Made by a program: the position numbers and the translations under genes. Shown piece by piece: positions 8,194 through 18,033 of a stretch of 64,000 bases of DNA (position 1 is the first letter of the stretch; every line of letters starts with the position of its first letter). Source of the DNA: Roseimaritima ulvae (GTDB lineage: Bacteria; Planctomycetota; Planctomycetia; Pirellulales; Pirellulaceae). The stretch covers positions 6,491,404-6,555,403 of the forward strand of contig NZ_CP042914.1 of assembly GCF_008065135.1 (NCBI RefSeq), in the 5' to 3' direction. The notes below the pieces were generated by a model, which was not told the DNA's origin, did not search any database, and saw nothing but the letters and a program-made list of their open reading frames with translations.

Positions 8194-10659
8194 ATGAATT
8201 CCGACGCCCAATCGATTTACCTCATCGATTGTCCTCATTGCGATCAGGCTATGCGTGTGGATGTGGAGGCGATTGGTCGAGCCGGTCTGTGTCCGGCTTG
8301 TCAGCAGCGGGTGCCGGTGGTTTCGGTGCGTGCCGGAGTGGCGGCGGACAGTGGCTTGGAGCGGATTGCATCGCTGTCCTCCTCGCGTACGGATTCGGGT
8401 TCAGCTGGCTCCTGGACGTCACCTGGTTCACGCACTTCTTCCTCGGCCGCCGGCAGCCAGCCCCAACGTCCGTCCGCGGCGGCCACGCTGGGCCGCTTTG
8501 CGTTGCAAAAAAAGCTGGGGCAAGGTGGGTTCGGCGAAGTCTGGCTGGCCGAAGACACCCAGCTGAAGCGGTTGGTGGCGTTGAAACTGCCGCGGTTTGC
8601 CGCCCAAGACGAAAAGCGCCGCCGCCGATTTCTCGCCGAATCGAAAACCGCGGCGGTCCTGCGTCATCCCAATATCGTGCCCGTGCTGGACGCCGGCAAG
8701 CTCGACGACACGCTGTTTATTGCATCAGAGTTCGTGCGTGGGGTGCCATTGAATGAAATTCACAAAGATCGCCCGGCTTCGGTGCAGTGGACGGTACAGA
8801 CGCTGATCAAATTGGCGCGGGCCACCCATTTCGCTCACCAGCACCAGATCATCCATCGAGATTTAAAGCCCGACAACGTGTTGATCGATCAGCAGGGCCA
8901 GCCTCAGGTGTTGGACTTTGGTTTGGCCAAACGGCTGGACGATACCGAGGCCCGTACGATGGACGGCACGGTGATGGGAACGCCGCAGTACATGTCGCCC
9001 GAACAGGCTCGTGGCGAGATCGCGCGGATCGGACCGGCCAGCGACCAATTCAGTTTGGGGGTGATCCTGTATCGTTTACTGGTTGGGCAAGCTCCCCACG
9101 GCGGTCCACCGTTGGTGGTGCTGAAACAACTGATCGCCGATCCTACACCTTCGCTGGCTGCCACGTCCCCATCATTCCCCGCGGACCTGGTGGCGATATG
9201 TGATCAGGCGCGAGCGGCGGAAATCGAGCACCGCTATCCGGATTGCGAAGCGTTGGCGGACGACTTGCAACGGTTTTTAGACGGCCAGCCCGTCCGCGCT
9301 CGCCCGCCCGCCTGGTACTCGCGAGCCTTTCAGTGGATGACCAACCATCCCCGCGAGTCCTCGCTGACGGTCGTCTGCGTGCTCAGCGCCTTGATGTTGT
9401 TCGCCGTCAGCCTGGTCGGCTGGCGCCGCGCCCAGCGGGCCGCCGATCAGGCGGGGATCACGGAAGGGCAATTGCAAGAGGAAACCGCGCGGTTGATTGG
9501 TCTGGAACAGGCCCTGGCGATGAAGGTGGACGAAGCCGCCCAGCTCCGCGACCGCACGGCCGCCGCACAACAACGCGCCGTGGCAGCGCGGCAACAGCTG
9601 GAAACCGAAACCGATCGTCTTGATGCGCAAACCCAGCAAGCCGAACAGTCACTGGCCAAACTGCAGCAGACCACCCAGCAATTGCTGGCTCAACAACAGC
9701 AGCAACAGACCGTCGAATCCACGCTCGAAGAAGCCACTCAAACGCTTGAGGAAACCACCTCAACGGTCAAACAAATTCGCTCCGAGTACGTTGACAAATC
9801 TCGCTACCGCACCGATTTTTCGCCTGCAGAACTGGCATTGACCAAAGACGTTGAGGATGGCGTGCTGTGTAAAGTCGGGGACGAAGCGTTTGTGCTGAAA
9901 CCCTCCACCCCGCTGACCATCTCCCCCGTATCGGTGAACGCCAATCCGCGAGGCGTCAAACAAATCCGTATCGATTCCCAAGACCAAGTTATCGGTGGCT
10001 GGGGCTCCGGCAGCACAGACCGTATGGGAATCGCGAAACTGGCAGCCGGCAACCAGTGGCAGTCTCTGGTCCCGATCCGCTACGGCCAAGGGATGTCAGA
10101 ATTGAAGAAACAGTCCCCCCAGCAATTTCGAGCGTTGCTGGTTCAGGGCTACTTACCCAGCTTTACCGGCGAATTTGCCATCGATTCCCAGGACCGGGTT
10201 TACGTTTACACCCGTTATGGAAGGAATTTCCCGCCCATCCGCTTTGACCCGCTTCTCCAGCGTTTCGACGTGTTGCCACAAATTGATGACCTGCATGAAA
10301 TCCATTTTCGTGCAGACGATGCGGCGGGTATTTACTTCGTTAGGGGTAGTTCCAACTATTATGTCGAACGGCGAGATTTGGAAGACGATCTCGATAAGCC
10401 TGGAACCGTTGCGTTGGTGCTCAAGTCGCAGAAAGGAGTTGTCCGAGAGGCGACCCCACTGGCCGAGGACCAATGGCTGATTAGGCTACACGGCTTCCAA
10501 TGGCTCTTGCTTGACCTGCCCGCCCGAACCTACCAACCCATCGAGCTGCAGGCCCGATTTCGTCGCGTGAAGAGCTACCTGCATTGGACGGTGACTCCCG
10601 AAGGAAATTTGGTTTCCGTCTCGTCTCAATCCATCACCTTTTTCCAATACGACGATTGA
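8194..10659 (+). CDS. Membrane-anchored Ser/Thr protein kinase
   Basis: An 821-residue receptor-like kinase. A short zinc ribbon (CPHC near 13, CPAC near 33) comes first, then a Ser-rich linker and a complete Hanks-type kinase domain from ~102. It has the glycine loop GQGGFGEV (109-116), invariant Lys131, HRDLKPDN (221-228), DFG (241-243) and SPEQ in the activation segment, so it should be active. One membrane helix lies near 393-412, followed by a Gln-rich coiled coil to ~535. The C-terminal domain of ~290 residues is predicted extracytoplasmic, possibly beta-rich, and I do not recognise it. GTG 8188 in frame is an alternative start. The next kinase begins two bases after the stop, so the two are probably co-transcribed. 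Confidence 0.88.
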   Translation: MNSDAQSIYLIDCPHCDQAMRVDVEAIGRAGLCPACQQRVPVVSVRAGVAADSGLERIASLSSSRTDSGSAGSWTSPGSRTSSSAAGSQPQRPSAAATLGRFALQKKLGQGGFGEVWLAEDTQLKRLVALKLPRFAAQDEKRRRRFLAESKTAAVLRHPNIVPVLDAGKLDDTLFIASEFVRGVPLNEIHKDRPASVQWTVQTLIKLARATHFAHQHQIIHRDLKPDNVLIDQQGQPQVLDFGLAKRLDDTEARTMDGTVMGTPQYMSPEQARGEIARIGPASDQFSLGVILYRLLVGQAPHGGPPLVVLKQLIADPTPSLAATSPSFPADLVAICDQARAAEIEHRYPDCEALADDLQRFLDGQPVRARPPAWYSRAFQWMTNHPRESSLTVVCVLSALMLFAVSLVGWRRAQRAADQAGITEGQLQEETARLIGLEQALAMKVDEAAQLRDRTAAAQQRAVAARQQLETETDRLDAQTQQAEQSLAKLQQTTQQLLAQQQQQQTVESTLEEATQTLEETTSTVKQIRSEYVDKSRYRTDFSPAELALTKDVEDGVLCKVGDEAFVLKPSTPLTISPVSVNANPRGVKQIRIDSQDQVIGGWGSGSTDRMGIAKLAAGNQWQSLVPIRYGQGMSELKKQSPQQFRALLVQGYLPSFTGEFAIDSQDRVYVYTRYGRNFPPIRFDPLLQRFDVLPQIDDLHEIHFRADDAAGIYFVRGSSNYYVERRDLEDDLDKPGTVALVLKSQKGVVREATPLAEDQWLIRLHGFQWLLLDLPARTYQPIELQARFRRVKSYLHWTVTPEGNLVSVSSQSITFFQYDD

Positions 10660-10661
10660 CC

Positions 10662-13600
10662 GTGGTCGCCTCGCACAACAGTTTATTGCCACTGGGCGAC
10701 CGTTTTGAAGTTCTGCAAGCGGTCAGCCAAACGCGGTTTTCTGCCGTCTATCAGTGCCGCGACCGTGAACTGGACCGGCTGGTAGCGGTCAAGGTTTCCC
10801 CATTGGACGGGGTGCCGGAAGCGGAACGCAAACGGCTGCTTCGCGAACTGCACGTCAGCTGCAAGCTCCGCCATCCCGCCATCGCTTCGGCCTTTGATGG
10901 GCTCCGCAGCGATACCGAGGTCGTGCTGATTATGCCCTGGCTGGGCGGCGGCACTTTGGCGACCAGCGAAGCGGTCCCGCATGACCTGCCGTCCATCGAA
11001 GCCATCGTGCGGTCGATCGAAAAACTCTGCCAAGCGGTCGACTATCTTCACGACCGGGGAATCGTGCACGGCGACATCAAACCGGAAAATGTTTTACTGG
11101 ATGAACAAGGGCAACCTCATCTGGTGGATTTCGGCAGCTGTCAAGCGAAGAAAGGCAAGACAACCGGTGGTGCGGTGGTCGGCACCGCAGCCTACTTGGC
11201 CCCCGAAATTGCCAGCGGTGAAGCCCGCGTCTCGGTGCCCAGCGATCTGTACGCCTTGGGGGCGACATTGTTCGCCGCCCTGTGCGGCCGAGCCCCCTTT
11301 GAAGGAGACGATGCGGCGGTCCTGCAAGCGGTCCGCAGCACAGACTTTCCTAGACTCCGCCGTTTCAATTCCGCCGTGCCGCGACCGCTGCAAGCGATCG
11401 TTCTGAAAGCCTGTGCGGCGGCTCCCGAGCAGCGGTACGCCACGGCTACGGATTTGGCAGCGGACTTGACCGCTTGGCGGCAGCACCGCCCCTTGGTCGC
11501 CCAGCCGCCGCGATTGCATCGTCACCTGGCACTGTGGTGCCGACGCCATCGCCTGGCCGCCGGGCTGCTGACCTCGCTGACGATCATTTTGGCAATCGGT
11601 ACCCTGTCCAGCTTCGCCGGCTGGAGCCGAGCCAGCGAGACCCGTCAGCGTTTAGAAACCTCTCAACAGGATTTGACCGAACGCGGCCGGCAAGCCCGAG
11701 AGCGTGAAGCCGAATTACAAAGCACCCTGGATGCGATCGAAGCCGAACAACAACGGTTGCAAAAGTCACTAGACGAGGAAGCGGAATTCAGTGCCGACGC
11801 ACTGCAGACCCAGCAGCGCAGCGCCGAACAAGCCGCCCTGGCCCAGCAACGACTGAAGGAAGCCGAAACGGCTGCCGAGTCTCTGCTGGCTTCACAGCGG
11901 CAAACCGAGGCCAAGCAGAAAGAACTGGAAACCGCCGAGCAGCAATCTCAAAGGATGCGGGCATTTACCGAATTCAAGCAGCGACGGCTGGCCTTCAACG
12001 CCAAGGTCCGCGACGCCTTTCAAGCGATCAGCGAAGGACGTTCGGTAACCGCCGACTGGCTGGAGCGACGCCAAGTCGACTTGGATCTAGAAGGCACCAT
12101 CCCCGCCATCATCCGTTTCCTGAACGACGCCCAAAGAACCGCCGAACCTGAGCACGTTAGCGCTCCGCTGCGTTCACCACAATATGACATCCTGCAGTTC
12201 GATCCTGCGAATCAGGATTCCCTGCTGTTCATGACCGCTCGCGGCCTGAACCGGATGAACCTGTTTGCCACTGCAGGGACATCTCCCTTCTCCCGAGAAC
12301 CGAGCGACGCGGTAAATCAGCTGGCTAGCCAGTTTGCTGACGGCCAGTTAACCACGCTCCGCGTCTACTCCAGTGCCACGCTGGTCGTTCGCCAGAATCC
12401 ACAAGACGGGGACATCGAAGCGATTTATGTGTCGAACGCGGACATCCGCAAATTCAAAAAACTGTGGTCCTGCCGCGCCGCTCGACAGCAGGCGGACTCT
12501 GGCGGACTCTCAGCCTCCGTGCAGCCTGAAAAACTGACTCCGTATCTGTTGCAGGTTGACACCAATCCCCAGCAACATCTGTTGCTGTTGTCCGCGGCGT
12601 CTGACGATCCCCAACAAGCTTCCCGCACCTTCCTGCATTCGCTCGACCTGCGAGCGCTGCTGAACGGCAGCGGACCCATCCGAGCGAAAACGTATGACTT
12701 GGGCATGCAAACCATCGCCGATTGGCCCACTTCGCTGCAGCTATCCCAACACTTTTCGCTGGGCATCGGCGAGGGTCTGGGACTTGTCGATGGCAGCGTT
12801 GGAATCGATTGGATGGCAATACGTGATGCTAGGTGGCTGCGTTTCCCTGACCAGAAATGGCATACCGTCGGCAGCAGCACCGGCTCGGCTGCGCAGGCCC
12901 GCAACGAAACTTTGCTGGACACTCCCCGGAGCAACAGCAGCTTTGCACGTTGGGCAAAGCTGCTGTTCGCTCGTGGCGACGGGCAGGTGATCGCCTTGGG
13001 GAGAGGTAGGCAATACCAATTCGAGTTGCATGTATTGGATTGCGTTACGAACGAGACCATGGTTTGCGTTATTCCGGGCGTCGCGAAATTCGTTCCCCCA
13101 AGTATCGTCAGCCCCCAACAAGATCGCTGGATACTGCGTAATAAGAGAGAACTGGTGATGCTAATAATTGCGGATCACGATCCTGCTCGTTATCGTTCCG
13201 TCAGTTCCTTTGAAGGGTATCTGCCACGGCTGACACAACAGGTATACCAGACGGTGGACGCGGTTCGGCGAGGCGTGCGGTTTAAGACCAATGGCAGTCA
13301 ATTTGCCGTCGACAACTTTTCGCCCGACCAAAACCAGCCCTGGACCTTCGACGTCATTTGCCGCCTCGACGCGCCGCAAGCCGGAGACAAGAGCTACCGT
13401 ATCTTGGTCAAGAGCGACGTATTGGGAATCCAGGTCGCTCCCGGTGGGCGCATTGAATCATTCCGGCACAAGAAACGGGAAGATGGCTCGCCGGTCTGGT
13501 TGAGCGTTGGCACGGCAAAAAACACCACCGAACGCTGGCTGCGGGTGACCGCCTGCTGGGATGGCGAGGACACCGTCTACCAGTACATCGACGGTCGTTT

Positions 13601-13895
13601 GATTGGAACTCGCAAGATCGATGAAGACCTGGCCAACCATTTCGAACAGCACAAGCTGCTGATCGGGCTGAAAGACTTGCCCGCCACCATCGACTCCGTC
13701 CGCGTGCGTCGCGGGATCTGCCACACCCAATCGTTTGAAGCCGACCCGAATCAGCCGCTGCAGTTAACCGACGACACGGTGTTGCTGTACGAGTTTAATG
13801 AAGAACAAGGCCAAACGGCCCAAAACGCGGTGGCCGAGGGGCCGCCCGCCAAAGCTCGGCGGCCGCAGTGGGTCGCCATTCCCACCGAACCTTGA
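10662..13895 (+). CDS. Ser/Thr kinase-like receptor with LamG-type C-terminus
   Basis: A 1077-residue protein with an N-terminal kinase domain (13-275), a membrane helix (~299-320), a long coiled coil (~325-430), a large domain I do not recognise, and a concanavalin A/LamG-like sandwich near the C-terminus (~868-1060). Lys44, Glu62, HGDIKPEN (136-143) and DFG (156-158) are present, so catalysis is possible. However, Gly replaces Arg in the HRD motif, and the glycine loop is degenerate (VSQTRFSA with no Gly). The start is GTG 10662, because the open frame upstream of it lies inside the preceding kinase gene and the kinase fold begins here. The layout suggests an extracytoplasmic sensor that may bind glycans or peptides. 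Confidence 0.82.
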   Translation: MVASHNSLLPLGDRFEVLQAVSQTRFSAVYQCRDRELDRLVAVKVSPLDGVPEAERKRLLRELHVSCKLRHPAIASAFDGLRSDTEVVLIMPWLGGGTLATSEAVPHDLPSIEAIVRSIEKLCQAVDYLHDRGIVHGDIKPENVLLDEQGQPHLVDFGSCQAKKGKTTGGAVVGTAAYLAPEIASGEARVSVPSDLYALGATLFAALCGRAPFEGDDAAVLQAVRSTDFPRLRRFNSAVPRPLQAIVLKACAAAPEQRYATATDLAADLTAWRQHRPLVAQPPRLHRHLALWCRRHRLAAGLLTSLTIILAIGTLSSFAGWSRASETRQRLETSQQDLTERGRQAREREAELQSTLDAIEAEQQRLQKSLDEEAEFSADALQTQQRSAEQAALAQQRLKEAETAAESLLASQRQTEAKQKELETAEQQSQRMRAFTEFKQRRLAFNAKVRDAFQAISEGRSVTADWLERRQVDLDLEGTIPAIIRFLNDAQRTAEPEHVSAPLRSPQYDILQFDPANQDSLLFMTARGLNRMNLFATAGTSPFSREPSDAVNQLASQFADGQLTTLRVYSSATLVVRQNPQDGDIEAIYVSNADIRKFKKLWSCRAARQQADSGGLSASVQPEKLTPYLLQVDTNPQQHLLLLSAASDDPQQASRTFLHSLDLRALLNGSGPIRAKTYDLGMQTIADWPTSLQLSQHFSLGIGEGLGLVDGSVGIDWMAIRDARWLRFPDQKWHTVGSSTGSAAQARNETLLDTPRSNSSFARWAKLLFARGDGQVIALGRGRQYQFELHVLDCVTNETMVCVIPGVAKFVPPSIVSPQQDRWILRNKRELVMLIIADHDPARYRSVSSFEGYLPRLTQQVYQTVDAVRRGVRFKTNGSQFAVDNFSPDQNQPWTFDVICRLDAPQAGDKSYRILVKSDVLGIQVAPGGRIESFRHKKREDGSPVWLSVGTAKNTTERWLRVTACWDGEDTVYQYIDGRLIGTRKIDEDLANHFEQHKLLIGLKDLPATIDSVRVRRGICHTQSFEADPNQPLQLTDDTVLLYEFNEEQGQTAQNAVAEGPPAKARRPQWVAIPTEP

Positions 13896-13903
13896 ACAAC
13901 GGT

Positions 13904-13995
13904 CGTAGCTACCGTCGCCAGACGGTGGGACCAATACTATCCCAAGACTGGAAGCACTAGGCTACGTTTCCCACGCTCTGGCGAGCGTAGCTACG
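13904..13995. repeat. Imperfect 27-bp inverted repeat (CGTAGCTAC family)
   Basis: The arms at 13904-13930 and 13969-13995 are reverse complements apart from four mismatches, with a 38-base loop. They lie between two convergent genes (a kinase and a pseudokinase). Related CGTAGCTAC or CTCGCCAGAGCG sequences occur near 31742, 40037 and 61032. The pair could act as a bidirectional terminator, but it has no U-tract. Confidence 0.8.
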
Positions 13996-14001
13996 AGGCT
14001 G

Positions 14002-15627
14002 TCAGTCCGCCAGCTTTCTTAATTCTTCCAGACGCTGTTCGGCTTTCATCACCAGTGGCTGGACACCGTCGTTTTCTTCGTATAACTCCAAGATGCTGTT
14101 CCAGATTTCTTTGGCGTCGAACACCTGCCCCTTGCGCATCAGTTCATCGGCTTCTTCCAGATGCTGACGGATGACCCGTTCGGCTTCGCCGCTGCGAATC
14201 CCCGTGGCTTCGATCTGGGCGACTTGCCGGCGAGCCAAATTGACAAACGTGCGGTGTTCTTCATCGCCGTCAAACAGGGTCACGATGCCGCGATATTTGT
14301 CGATCGCCGTCGAGGGGTCGCCAAACTGTTCGTAGCGCTGCGCTTCGGCGTACAGCCGTTCGGCTTCGCTGCGCAGTTTTAAGCCCCGGCGGATTCGCAC
14401 CGATAACGCGTGTTCGGCTTCGGCCATTTCCACCTGATCGATTTGGTCGCGTGCCCAATCGGCGTGGGGGCCATCGGGAAAGCGACGGAGGATGGGATAA
14501 AGGCATTGGTTCTTGGCTTGCACCATGTTGACCCGACCGCCGGCCTCGAGCAGTTTTTCCGCGCGGGCTCGCAGTTCGTCTTCGCCCGGCGGCCACAGCA
14601 CCCAACCGATCACGCCCATCAACATCAGCACCACCAAGGCCAAAAACCAGGCCCGTTCCCAAAATGGTTGCTTGGGTTCGGGCGTCGGTTCCAGATCCTG
14701 AGCGGCTTTGCCCAGCAGTTCGCGAGCTTCTTTGCTGTCGGCCTGCACCTGCAGCGGGCTGAACCCGGACGACACATGTTCGGCCACGCCCACCCCTTCG
14801 GCCGCCTTGCGACGGACTTCGCGCAGGGCCAGCGTCACCGCCTCGGCACTGTGGTGCCGCTGCAGCGGATCTTTTTGCAATAACTGTTCCACCACCGCGC
14901 TCAGGAACGTGGGGCATTCATAGACTTCGGTCGCCACGTTGGGCGGAACCTGTTCGACCACGTTCACGGCCATTTCTTCGGGCGTGGTACCGCTGATCGG
15001 ATGCCGGCCGGTGAGGGCGAAAAACATCAATCCGCCGAGCGCGTACAGATCGCTTTTGACCGAGATCGCTTGCGGGTCCTGGATGACTTCCGGCGCCCGG
15101 TAGGCAAAATCTTCGATCGTGGGCGGGCGCTGCGTGCGGAACATCGTGGTGGCGCGATCGCTGCGAAAGTCGACGATCACCGGCGACAAACCGGCCATGC
15201 GAATCTTGTCTGGCTCCAAGGCACCGTGCACGACGTTCTGGTGATGCGCATAGGTCAAGGCTTCGGCCAGCGGTTCGGCCAGATCCAACACGGCCTGCCA
15301 GGGGTAGGGCCCGCGAGCTTGCACCTGTTCGGCCAACGATTCCCCCTCGATCAATTCGTACGCCAGATAGGCGTCGTTGCCCTCAAAGCCTCCGCCGTAA
15401 CAACGCGCAATGGCGGGCTGGCGTAATTTCTTCAGCGTTTCCCATTCGGCCATGAACTCCCGCTTGGCTTCGGGCGTGCCTCCAAAAGGGATGGAGAACA
15501 GCTTGACGGCGAAACTTTTTCGCAGCTCCACATGGACCGCGCGCCAGTATCCGGTTCCGTGTTGGGCACCGGAGGAGGGCCCAAGCGGAGATTCCAAAGC
15601 CAGAGGGCCAAGGCGAGAACGAGGCAT
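14002..15627 (-). CDS. Membrane pseudokinase with coiled-coil C-terminus
   Basis: A 541-residue protein with a kinase fold at ~15-275, a membrane helix at ~327-348 and a helical, charged C-terminal region (~350-541) that looks like tetratricopeptide or coiled coil. Kinase landmarks are recognisable, including VKLF with Lys42, Glu61, YRAPE and SDLYALGG. The catalytic loop, however, reads HGALEPDK where active kinases have HRDLKPEN, so the catalytic Asp, the Lys two positions later and the Asn are all lost. DFG reads DFR, and the glycine loop is poor. This should be a pseudokinase, used as a scaffold or allosteric partner. It is transcribed opposite to the two kinases, and 105 bases separate its start from the ABC permease stop. 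Confidence 0.85.
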   Translation of the reverse strand: MPRSRLGPLALESPLGPSSGAQHGTGYWRAVHVELRKSFAVKLFSIPFGGTPEAKREFMAEWETLKKLRQPAIARCYGGGFEGNDAYLAYELIEGESLAEQVQARGPYPWQAVLDLAEPLAEALTYAHHQNVVHGALEPDKIRMAGLSPVIVDFRSDRATTMFRTQRPPTIEDFAYRAPEVIQDPQAISVKSDLYALGGLMFFALTGRHPISGTTPEEMAVNVVEQVPPNVATEVYECPTFLSAVVEQLLQKDPLQRHHSAEAVTLALREVRRKAAEGVGVAEHVSSGFSPLQVQADSKEARELLGKAAQDLEPTPEPKQPFWERAWFLALVVLMLMGVIGWVLWPPGEDELRARAEKLLEAGGRVNMVQAKNQCLYPILRRFPDGPHADWARDQIDQVEMAEAEHALSVRIRRGLKLRSEAERLYAEAQRYEQFGDPSTAIDKYRGIVTLFDGDEEHRTFVNLARRQVAQIEATGIRSGEAERVIRQHLEEADELMRKGQVFDAKEIWNSILELYEENDGVQPLVMKAEQRLEELRKLAD

Positions 15628-15732
15628 AACGGAGCCGCAGACGTGAACGAAGCGAAAACAACCAACAGGCAGGTCTATTGTGATCCGTTTTAGCCGGCGA
15701 TGCGAGCAGTCCCCCCCGAGAAGCCGCCCGCC

Positions 15733-18033
15733 CTAGTAGTCCTGACGCGTAATCATCACGCTGCCGAGCAACAGCATCACGGCCGTAAAGCCCAGACAGG
15801 TCAACACCGGCCGTCGGACGTCCAGGCGTTTCCGCGTCAGTTCGGCAAACACGCCTTGCCCCATTTCCTGCGACGAACCACCACTGAGGGCCGCACGAGT
15901 GGTTTCCGAACGCAACTCGCCGGTTTGCGGAATCACGTTTCGCAGCGGCTGGACGACATATTCATTGGTCATCCGCCAATAGGACAAACCGGGCCGTAAC
16001 CGCAATTCGGGTTGTTGATCGCTTGGCGACAAGATCACCAACGAATCATGCGCGTAGACGGCCATCAGGCTGCCGTCGTCAGCAAACTCCAGCGTCTCGA
16101 GCGAGGCCCCCGACAATTCCGCGGGCAAGTCGCCAAAGCTGGGGTCCTGCGTCACGTCCAACATGGCTGCCGTGCCGTCGGTAAAGCGAACTGCAAACGC
16201 ACTGCCGGCGGGGTTTCCGGAGATGGCCGCGACCGATTTGCCCTCCGGAACCTCTACCTCGTCACGACTTTCCAACGTCGCCAAATCGAACAGTCGCAGC
16301 GGTTCTTCATCGCGGACGATGGCCACCATGTTTCTGCAGACGCCCAACTGGGCTTCCCGGGCCGCTTCGCCTTCGACAACGGTATCCACAACGTGTTCCC
16401 ATTGATCGCTCTGAGCCTGCCGCTGCAACCGCAACAGGCTGCCGGCCGAGTAGACGACAAGATCATCGTTGGGCAGTACCTGCACCTGAGACGGGGACTG
16501 CATGAAAAAATCGTCAGGCAGCACCGATTCAAATCCGTTGATGCTGGAATCCAGCAGGTTCACCAGCCCTGACAACAACCCGCCATCGGGCACCTTGGCC
16601 GCCTCCGCGCCGCGGAGGCTTGGCCCACTGGCGAAGTACACGCCGGCCGTCCCGCAGGCCAACAACCCATGGTCGCTGGTCGAAAGCAGGCGGGTTGTGC
16701 CCCGCGGCAACTTGATGCCCCGGTGCGTCTTGAATTGATCGGCGGAATCGATAATCGCCAGCACGCTGTCGCCGCGAAGCCCCATCGGAGCCAAGCGTTT
16801 ACGCGTTGTTGCAAATTGCCCGTCCCCCAACGGCACCGGCCCTAGCACCACATCGCCGCGGTAATCCTGCAGCGAAATTTCTTGCCACTGTTCCTGCGAA
16901 TCATCCCAGTGCTGCAGCCGCCCGCCACGTGTGGACGAGAAGACGACAGGATCGTCGGCCGGTCCGGACACACTGATCTGCCGGATCCGAGCGGGGTCGG
17001 AAACCAGATCGTCTAACATCCCACTGGCAAATCCGATGATGCCGCAGCCCGCCCAAAACCCAATTGCCACCAACGCCGCCACGATCGAGGACTTCCATCG
17101 CAGGGCGGCCAAACAGGACACGCTGTAGTAGACCATAAACAGCAGCATGTAGACCGGGATGCAATAAAACAGCCCGGGCAGCCACAGCTCAAACCGCAGG
17201 CCCAGGATCAACCACACACCAATCAACAAAGGCCCCACGCACATCAACATGAATGCGCAGCCGCCAAAGAATTTGGAAAGGTACAGCAGCGGGCGGGAAA
17301 TCGGTTTGCTGAGCAACAGATGCAGCGAACCGGGCTGCAGCATTTCCGGCAAGATCGGGGCGGTGACCAAAATGCCCATCACAATCCCGACGAACCCCAG
17401 CATCCCATTCAACACCATCGGCAGGATCATCGTGGTCAGATATTGCTTGAATACAAACCGCGACAAGGGCCATTCGGCCGGCGTGGCAAAACTGGCGTAG
17501 GTCAACGAGAGTGTTTTCTCGGGTCGCGGTTGGATCGAGCCCCGCAAACCGGCTTCCAACCGCAACCGGGCCCGGCGGCGTTGCAGTGTTTCGCTGAGGC
17601 TGGCGGTCGCTTGTTCGTCCAGCTCACGGAGTTCTTTCAAGCGGGTGGTCGACTTCCAGGCTTCGGCGTCGTACCAGGATTCATCCGTCTCTAGCAGCGC
17701 GTTAAATGCTTCGGCATAGTCCTCTTCGCGAAGCCGCGATTCGTCGTCGTCGCTGGGTTGCAAGATGCGTTGCTGAAACGCCTCGGGCAACGCGGCCGCA
17801 ATCCGCGACGAAGGTTTGTCGCTGGGATGTTGCAGATCGATCATCAATCGCTGGCTCAACCGATCGACGTTGACGATTTCCAAAGGCGAAATCCGCGCCA
17901 CCACGTTTTCGCGGTACCCCACCGGCGCCAGGGCGATCAAAAACAAGCCCACACATAACAGCGCAATCCACAACACGCGCGAAGCGGAAGCGGCGCGAAA
18001 GGAATCCGCGATGATGGCTACATACGGGCCCAT
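15733..18033 (-). CDS. ABC-2 type permease with large inserted soluble domain
   Basis: A 766-residue permease. One helix lies at ~20-42, then a soluble loop, a cluster of about five membrane helices at ~195-345, a soluble block of nearly 400 residues (~350-735), and a final helix (~740-762). ABC-2 export permeases normally have six helices in ~250-400 residues and no such insertion. The block has short repeated beta-like segments (VVFSSTRGGRLQHWDD, LFDLATLES, EFADDGSLMAVYAHDSL) reminiscent of a WD40/quinoprotein propeller, which is inference. Its start overlaps the ATPase stop as TAATG, so the two are translationally coupled. The transported substrate is unknown. Confidence 0.82.
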   Translation of the reverse strand: MGPYVAIIADSFRAASASRVLWIALLCVGLFLIALAPVGYRENVVARISPLEIVNVDRLSQRLMIDLQHPSDKPSSRIAAALPEAFQQRILQPSDDDESRLREEDYAEAFNALLETDESWYDAEAWKSTTRLKELRELDEQATASLSETLQRRRARLRLEAGLRGSIQPRPEKTLSLTYASFATPAEWPLSRFVFKQYLTTMILPMVLNGMLGFVGIVMGILVTAPILPEMLQPGSLHLLLSKPISRPLLYLSKFFGGCAFMLMCVGPLLIGVWLILGLRFELWLPGLFYCIPVYMLLFMVYYSVSCLAALRWKSSIVAALVAIGFWAGCGIIGFASGMLDDLVSDPARIRQISVSGPADDPVVFSSTRGGRLQHWDDSQEQWQEISLQDYRGDVVLGPVPLGDGQFATTRKRLAPMGLRGDSVLAIIDSADQFKTHRGIKLPRGTTRLLSTSDHGLLACGTAGVYFASGPSLRGAEAAKVPDGGLLSGLVNLLDSSINGFESVLPDDFFMQSPSQVQVLPNDDLVVYSAGSLLRLQRQAQSDQWEHVVDTVVEGEAAREAQLGVCRNMVAIVRDEEPLRLFDLATLESRDEVEVPEGKSVAAISGNPAGSAFAVRFTDGTAAMLDVTQDPSFGDLPAELSGASLETLEFADDGSLMAVYAHDSLVILSPSDQQPELRLRPGLSYWRMTNEYVVQPLRNVIPQTGELRSETTRAALSGGSSQEMGQGVFAELTRKRLDVRRPVLTCLGFTAVMLLLGSVMITRQDY

